Source: an uncultured Brevibacterium sp. (lineage in GTDB: Bacteria > Actinomycetota > Actinomycetes > Actinomycetales > Brevibacteriaceae). From it: 8,490 bases of DNA. The stretch lies in the NCBI GenBank assembly GCA_902489215.1, contig CABTZE010000086.1, positions 1-8,490 on the forward strand, written 5' to 3'. Positions 5,632-8,490 of the stretch are shown piece after piece; the first letter of the stretch is position 1, and each line of letters opens with the position of its first letter. The notes under the pieces were generated by a model that saw nothing but the letters and a program-made list of their open reading frames with translations, searched no databases and was not told the DNA's origin. The position numbers were made by a program, and so were the translations under genes.

Positions 5632-7125
5632 ATGCAGACTCCCCTCGGATTCGACAGCGCAGAATACATCCGCCAACAGTCAGCACACATCGCCCAGCGG
5701 CGCCGGGATATCGGCGGCAAGCTCTACCTCGAAATGGGCGGCAAGCTGTTTGACGACAATCACGCCTCACGGGTTCTGCCGGGTTTCACCCCGGACAACA
5801 AACTGGCAATGCTTGCCGAACTAAAAGACGAACTGGAAATCCTCGTCTGTGTCAGCGCACGCGATCTTGACCGCCACAAAATGCGCGCTGACCTTGGGAT
5901 CAGCTACGAGGACGATGTCCTGCGGCTGATCGACGCGTTCCGCGAAGAGGGCTTCACCGTCAACAACGTCGTCATGACTCAGCTGGACGACGGCAACCTC
6001 AAAGCCCGCGAATTCATCACCAAGCTCGAACGCCTGGGACTCACCGTCGCCCGACACGTGACCATCCCCGGCTACCCGAGCAACACCTCGCTCATCATGA
6101 GCGAAGAAGGCTTCGGCAGAAACGACTGGGTCGAAACCACCCGCGACCTCATCGTCGTCACCGGCCCCGGACCGGGATCGGGCAAACTCGCCACGTGCCT
6201 GTCGCAGCTCTACCTCGACAGCCAGCGCGGCATCACCTCCGGCTACGCGAAGTTTGAGACCTTCCCCATCTGGAACCTCCCCCTGGACCACCCGGTCAAC
6301 CTCGCCTACGAAGCCGCAACGGCAGACCTCGATGACATCAACGTCATCGACGCCTACCACCTGCGCGCCCACGGGCGGGAAGCCACGAGCTACAACCGCG
6401 ACATCGAAGTCTTCCCGCTGCTGAAGGCCACCCTCGAAGAACTCTACGGAGAATCGCCCTACCAGTCCCCGACCGACATGGGTGTGAACATGGCGGGCAT
6501 GTGCATCAGCGATGACGCCGTGGTACGGCACGCGGCCCAACAGGAAATCATCCGCCGCTACTACACCGCGCTTGCAGACGAACGCCGAGAAAACCTCGAC
6601 AACACGGTGTCAGAGCGGATCGCCGTCATCATGCGCAGAGCACAGATCACGCCGGCGGACCGGCCGATCATCGGCATTGCCCAGAACCTCGAAGCATCCA
6701 CGGGGCAGCCGGCTTCGGCGATGCAGCTGCACGACGGCACCATCATCACTGGCAAGACCTCCGAACTGCTGGGCTGCTCTGCCGCGATGCTGCTCAACGC
6801 TCTGAAGCACCTGGCGGGCATCGACCCGGACGTGCACCTGCTGCAGCCGGAGAACATCGAGCCCATCCAGACACTCAAAACCCAGCACCTGGGAAGCCGC
6901 AACCCCCGCCTTCACATGGACGAGGTTCTCATTGCACTATCGGCATCAGCTACGGCTGACCAGCACGCCGATGCTGCGCTGGCCAAACTGAAGGACCTGC
7001 GCAGCTGCGATGTGCACACCACCACCCTCCTGGGTTCAGTGGACGAAGAGGTGTTCCGCAACCTGCAGATGCGCGTGACTTCGGAGCCCAAGTACCAGCG
7101 CAAATCCCTGTACCACAAACGCTGA
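5632..7125 (+). CDS. DUF1846 (UPF0371) family protein of unknown function
   Basis: The 497-residue product matches the DUF1846/UPF0371 family along its whole length. Blocks I recognise include 'KLYLEMGGKLFDDNHASRVL' (30-49), PGFTPDNK, DLGISYEDDVLRLIDAF (87-103), GPGPGSGKLATCLSQLY (178-194), AKFETFPIWNLPLDHPVNLA (206-225), 'YEAATADL' and 'SPTDMGVNMAGMCI' (279-292). The glycine-rich GPGPGSGK looks like a P-loop but its spacing is off and no Ser/Thr follows the lysine, so nucleotide binding is only possible. It has no signal peptide or membrane segment, so it should be cytoplasmic. The family occurs in Firmicutes and Actinobacteria and has, to my knowledge, no established reaction. I chose the ATG at 5632 over the in-frame GTG at 5614: the GTG would overlap the TATTAT promoter element, lacks a ribosome binding site, and the ATG opens into the family-typical 'IGFD'-like start. 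The gene is monocistronic. Confidence 0.93.
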   Translation: MQTPLGFDSAEYIRQQSAHIAQRRRDIGGKLYLEMGGKLFDDNHASRVLPGFTPDNKLAMLAELKDELEILVCVSARDLDRHKMRADLGISYEDDVLRLIDAFREEGFTVNNVVMTQLDDGNLKAREFITKLERLGLTVARHVTIPGYPSNTSLIMSEEGFGRNDWVETTRDLIVVTGPGPGSGKLATCLSQLYLDSQRGITSGYAKFETFPIWNLPLDHPVNLAYEAATADLDDINVIDAYHLRAHGREATSYNRDIEVFPLLKATLEELYGESPYQSPTDMGVNMAGMCISDDAVVRHAAQQEIIRRYYTALADERRENLDNTVSERIAVIMRRAQITPADRPIIGIAQNLEASTGQPASAMQLHDGTIITGKTSELLGCSAAMLLNALKHLAGIDPDVHLLQPENIEPIQTLKTQHLGSRNPRLHMDEVLIALSASATADQHADAALAKLKDLRSCDVHTTTLLGSVDEEVFRNLQMRVTSEPKYQRKSLYHKR

Positions 7126-7137
7126 AGCGCCACGCGA

Positions 7138-7166
7138 TGCGGCCGGCAGCTTCGATGCTGGCCGCA
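7138..7166 (+). terminator. Hairpin just after the DUF1846 gene
   Basis: TGCGGC (7138-7143) pairs with GCCGCA (7161-7166) and CAGC (7147-7150) with GCTG (7157-7160), leaving a three-base bulge on the left arm and a TTCGAT loop. It begins 12 bases after the DUF1846 stop. There is no U tract; it may support termination with the stronger hairpin at 7191. Confidence 0.5.
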
Positions 7167-7189
7167 CCGCTGACAGAGTCAGGGCACAG

Positions 7190-7220
7190 AAAAGGCGGGG
7201 AACACCATGTTCCCCGCCTT
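7190..7220. terminator. Strong intrinsic terminator shared by sodA and the DUF1846 gene
   Basis: A perfect 12-base stem, AAGGCGGGGAAC (7192-7203) with GTTCCCCGCCTT (7209-7220), around a five-base ACCAT loop. In the sodA (minus) direction the stem runs into four U residues (complement of 7190-7193), the classic form; it starts 16 bases after the sodA stop. In the plus direction only UU follows, so it also serves DUF1846 but less ideally. Confidence 0.88.
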
Positions 7221-7236
7221 CTGCGTGTTGGAGCTA

Positions 7237-7863
7237 TCAGCCCAGCAGGAGGCCTTCGCCCTGCTTGCGTGCGCGCTCGAAGCGAGCCTGGACGTCTTCC
7301 CAGTTCACAACGTTCCACCAGGCCTTGACGTAGTCGGCCTTGACGTTCTTGTAGTCGAGGTAGAAAGCGTGCTCCCACATGTCCAGCTGCAGCAGCGGGA
7401 CGTAGCCCAGCTGCACGTTGCCCTGCTGGTCGTACAGCTGCTCGATGGTGAGCGCCTGGCCCAGCAGGTCCCAGCCGAGAACAGCCCAGCCGGAGCCCTG
7501 GATGGTGGTGGCAACAGCTTCGAAGTGTCCGCGGAACTTGTCGAAGTCGCCGAATGCGTCATCGAGAGCGGCAGCGAGTTCACCGGTCGGCTTGTCGCCG
7601 CCGTCCGGGGACATGTTGTTCCAGAAGATGGAGTGGTTGACGTGGCCGCCGAGGTTGAAGGAGAGGTCCTTCGAAGCCTTGGCAGCAGCTGCGAAGTCAC
7701 CCTTGTCGCGTGCTTCGGCCTGCTGTTCGAGAGCGGTGTTCACACCGTTGACGTAGGTCTGGTGGTGCTTGCTGTGGTGCAGTTCCATGATCTGGGCCGA
7801 GATGTGCGGCTCCAGTGCTGCGTAGTCATAAGAAAGATCGGGAAGTTCGTACTTGACGGTCAT
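7237..7863 (-). CDS. sodA: Superoxide dismutase, Mn/Fe family, probably manganese type
   Basis: SodA converts superoxide to oxygen and hydrogen peroxide in the cytoplasm. The 208-residue product is full length and has no signal peptide. The metal ligands are His29 (LHHSKHHQTYV), His77 (GGHVNHSIFW), Asp161 and His165 (LQLDMWEHAFYLDY). Second-sphere residues point to manganese: Gly73 occupies the position of Gly77 in E. coli MnSOD (Gln in FeSOD), and Gln146 in YDQQGN occupies the site that is His145 in the M. tuberculosis iron enzyme and Gln in Mn-type actinobacterial SODs. The start is ATG 7863 with AGGAGG five bases upstream. It is a single-gene unit: its own promoter and leader hairpin lie upstream, the neighbouring ThDP-enzyme gene ends in a separate hairpin, and a strong terminator follows. 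Metal preference is inferred from sequence only. Confidence 0.97.
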   Translation of the reverse strand: MTVKYELPDLSYDYAALEPHISAQIMELHHSKHHQTYVNGVNTALEQQAEARDKGDFAAAAKASKDLSFNLGGHVNHSIFWNNMSPDGGDKPTGELAAALDDAFGDFDKFRGHFEAVATTIQGSGWAVLGWDLLGQALTIEQLYDQQGNVQLGYVPLLQLDMWEHAFYLDYKNVKADYVKAWWNVVNWEDVQARFERARKQGEGLLLG

Positions 7864-7868
7864 GTCTT

Positions 7869-7874
7869 CCTCCT
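7869..7874 (-). promoter_or_regulatory. Consensus Shine-Dalgarno of sodA
   Basis: AGGAGG (7874-7869) lies five bases before the sodA ATG, the best ribosome binding site in the window and in contrast to the leaderless-looking starts of dapA and the DUF1846 gene. It fits a highly expressed protein. Confidence 0.88.
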
Positions 7875-7886
7875 AAGAAGTCAACG

Positions 7887-7902
7887 AGCGACGTCTGTCG
7901 CT
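7887..7902 (-). promoter_or_regulatory. 5'-proximal stem-loop in the sodA leader
   Basis: AGCGAC and GTCGCT form a perfect six-base stem with a four-base loop (minus strand AGCGAC-AGAC-GTCGCT, 7902-7887). If transcription starts near 7905-7907, as the promoter predicts, this stem begins within about five bases of the mRNA 5' end and leaves the Shine-Dalgarno free 12 bases downstream. Such positions often stabilise mRNA; that role is inferred. Confidence 0.5.
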
Positions 7903-7912
7903 ATCGCTTTCG

Positions 7913-7941
7913 AGCCTATCGAAGCTCGTCACAGGCTACAA
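7913..7941 (-). promoter_or_regulatory. sodA promoter (-35 TTGTAG, 17-base spacer, -10 TAGGCT)
   Basis: On the minus strand TTGTAG (7941-7936, 4 of 6 to TTGACA) is followed by exactly 17 bases and TAGGCT (7918-7913, fits TANNNT). The predicted start is near 7906, giving a leader of about 43 bases. An inverted repeat TTCGA-N5-TCGAA (7909-7923) overlaps the -10 and could be an operator. Motifs are seen; use is inferred. Confidence 0.6.
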
Positions 7942-7948
7942 CGGGGAC

Positions 7949-7990
7949 CACCTGGCAGGTTATTCCACACGCGTGGGAATCCTGCCGGTG
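7949..7990 (-). terminator. Long bulged hairpin after the ThDP-enzyme gene
   Basis: Four nested arms pair in register: CACC (7949-7952) with GGTG (7987-7990), GGCAGG (7954-7959) with CCTGCC (7981-7986), ATTCC (7962-7966) with GGAAT (7976-7980), and CAC/GTG around 7968-7975. All unpaired bases lie on one arm. It starts one base after the stop codon of the ThDP-enzyme gene and ends eight bases before the sodA -35. No U tract follows, so it could be a terminator, a 3'-end protecting structure or an attenuating barrier before sodA. Confidence 0.62.
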
Positions 7991-7991
7991 T

Positions 7992-8490
7992 TCACTTGCC
8001 GAACTGAGGGTTGTTGACCAGGTATTCAGCTGTTGGCGAATGTTCGTCCATGAGGAACAGACGCGGCGCCTGTGCCTCGCGCACTTCAGCAAGCCCTGCT
8101 GCCAGCTCAGCGGCGTCCGTCACCTTCTGCGCTTCCATGCCGAGCGAGCGCGCCAGCGCGACGAAGTCTGGGCGGCCCAGCGCCACGGCTGTCGGTTCGT
8201 CGCCGCGTTCGAGCATTTCGCGGGCAATCTCGCCGTAGCCGCCGTTGTCCACGATGATGAATGACACGGCCAGCTGGTGTTCTACCGCGGCCATGAGCTC
8301 CTGGATGGTGAACATTGATCCGCCGTCGCCGGCAACCGCGATGACGTCGTCTTCCGGGCTGCCGAGCTTAGCTCCGATCCCCGCCGGCAGGCTGTAGCCG
8401 AGTGTGCCGCCGCCGGCCGGGGACAGGGAGCGATCGCCCTCGCGCAGCCGCACGCCCAGCTGCAGGCCGCAATAGCACGACATCGACGAA
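7992..8490 (-). CDS. Thiamine-diphosphate-dependent enzyme, C-terminal domain (5' part beyond window)
   Basis: The frame stays open through the right edge of the window, so this is the last 165 or so residues of a larger protein (family members are usually about 520-600 residues). The ATG at 8483 is an internal Met. The visible part is the ThDP pyrophosphate-binding domain: 'SPAGGGTLGYSLPAGIGAKL' leads into VIAVAGDGGSMFTIQEL, and 27 residues after the Asp of GDG comes Asn in IIVDNGGYGEI. This is the GDG-X25-N magnesium/diphosphate motif, with Asp-Asn instead of the common Asn-Asn. The protein belongs to the acetolactate synthase / 2-oxo acid decarboxylase superfamily. 'DNGGYGEI' followed by 'REMLERG' resembles the branch annotated as acetolactate synthase-like or 5-guanidino-2-oxopentanoate decarboxylase-like; the substrate cannot be decided without the N-terminal half. 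It ends in the hairpin at 7949-7990 and is separate from sodA. Confidence 0.85.
   Translation of the reverse strand, partial: SSMSCYCGLQLGVRLREGDRSLSPAGGGTLGYSLPAGIGAKLGSPEDDVIAVAGDGGSMFTIQELMAAVEHQLAVSFIIVDNGGYGEIAREMLERGDEPTAVALGRPDFVALARSLGMEAQKVTDAAELAAGLAEVREAQAPRLFLMDEHSPTAEYLVNNPQFGK

Noticed and set aside
5809..6195. GPGPGSGK in DUF1846 as a Walker A P-loop
   Set aside because: The spacing does not give GxxxxGK[ST]: the first Gly is out of register and Leu, not Ser/Thr, follows the Lys. It is kept only as a glycine-rich loop.
5821..6540. A 239-codon minus-strand frame inside the DUF1846 gene
   Set aside because: Composition is that of a shadow frame (Val/Gly/Asp runs), and the plus strand matches DUF1846 throughout.
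7207..8007. A 266-codon plus-strand frame across sodA, its promoter and the end of the ThDP gene
   Set aside because: It crosses two terminators and a promoter and is antisense to a clear SOD.
1..8490. Defence island, prophage, transposon, CRISPR array or biosynthetic cluster
   Set aside because: No repeats, integrase, transposase, Cas or modular synthase motifs were found; all the genes belong to recognised chromosomal families.

Overview
The window reads as chromosomal housekeeping sequence from a high-GC Gram-positive bacterium (Actinomycetota). Evidence for this: GC-rich codons throughout, GTG starts on rnj and dapB, RNase J, DapA, DapB and SodA that all look most like actinobacterial/mycobacterial homologues, the adjacent dapA-rnj pair known from mycobacteria and corynebacteria, and several genes whose -10-like hexamer lies 6-8 nt before the ATG with no ribosome binding site (probable leaderless mRNAs). 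I cannot name the genus. No phage, insertion sequence, CRISPR array, tRNA or rRNA is visible, and no gap between genes exceeds about 130 bases.

Layout, left to right: (1) 3-377 (+), the C-terminal effector-binding part of an IclR-family regulator, cut by the window start, meeting (2) a dapA-rnj operon (3104 to 490, minus) at a strong two-way terminator hairpin (417-452). dapA makes 4-hydroxy-tetrahydrodipicolinate; rnj encodes RNase J and starts inside the dapA stop (GTGA). (3) 3176-4318 (+), a polytopic membrane protein of the HGSNAT-like/DUF418 acyltransferase type, divergent from dapA. (4) A dapB operon (5567 to 4378, minus): dapB followed by a small two-helix membrane protein with a TPR-like tail, joined by a TGATG stop/start overlap. 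(5) 5632-7125 (+), a 497-residue DUF1846 (UPF0371) protein, divergent from dapB. (6) sodA (7863 to 7237, minus), a Mn-type superoxide dismutase with a readable sigma-70-type promoter, a leader stem-loop and a near-perfect Shine-Dalgarno. (7) 8490-7992 (minus), the C-terminal part of a thiamine-diphosphate-dependent enzyme, closed by a long bulged hairpin just upstream of the sodA promoter.

How they work together: DapA and DapB catalyse consecutive steps of diaminopimelate/lysine synthesis, supplying peptidoglycan cross-link precursor and lysine. They are near each other but in separate operons, with the membrane acyltransferase gene lying between on the other strand. RNase J is tied to dapA by translational coupling. 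SodA and the ThDP enzyme look functionally unrelated to these. The arrangement is compact, with strands alternating and a hairpin at each of the three convergent junctions. I saw no convincing new multi-gene system. The least understood genes are the DUF1846 protein, the TPR-tailed membrane protein behind dapB, and the membrane acyltransferase.
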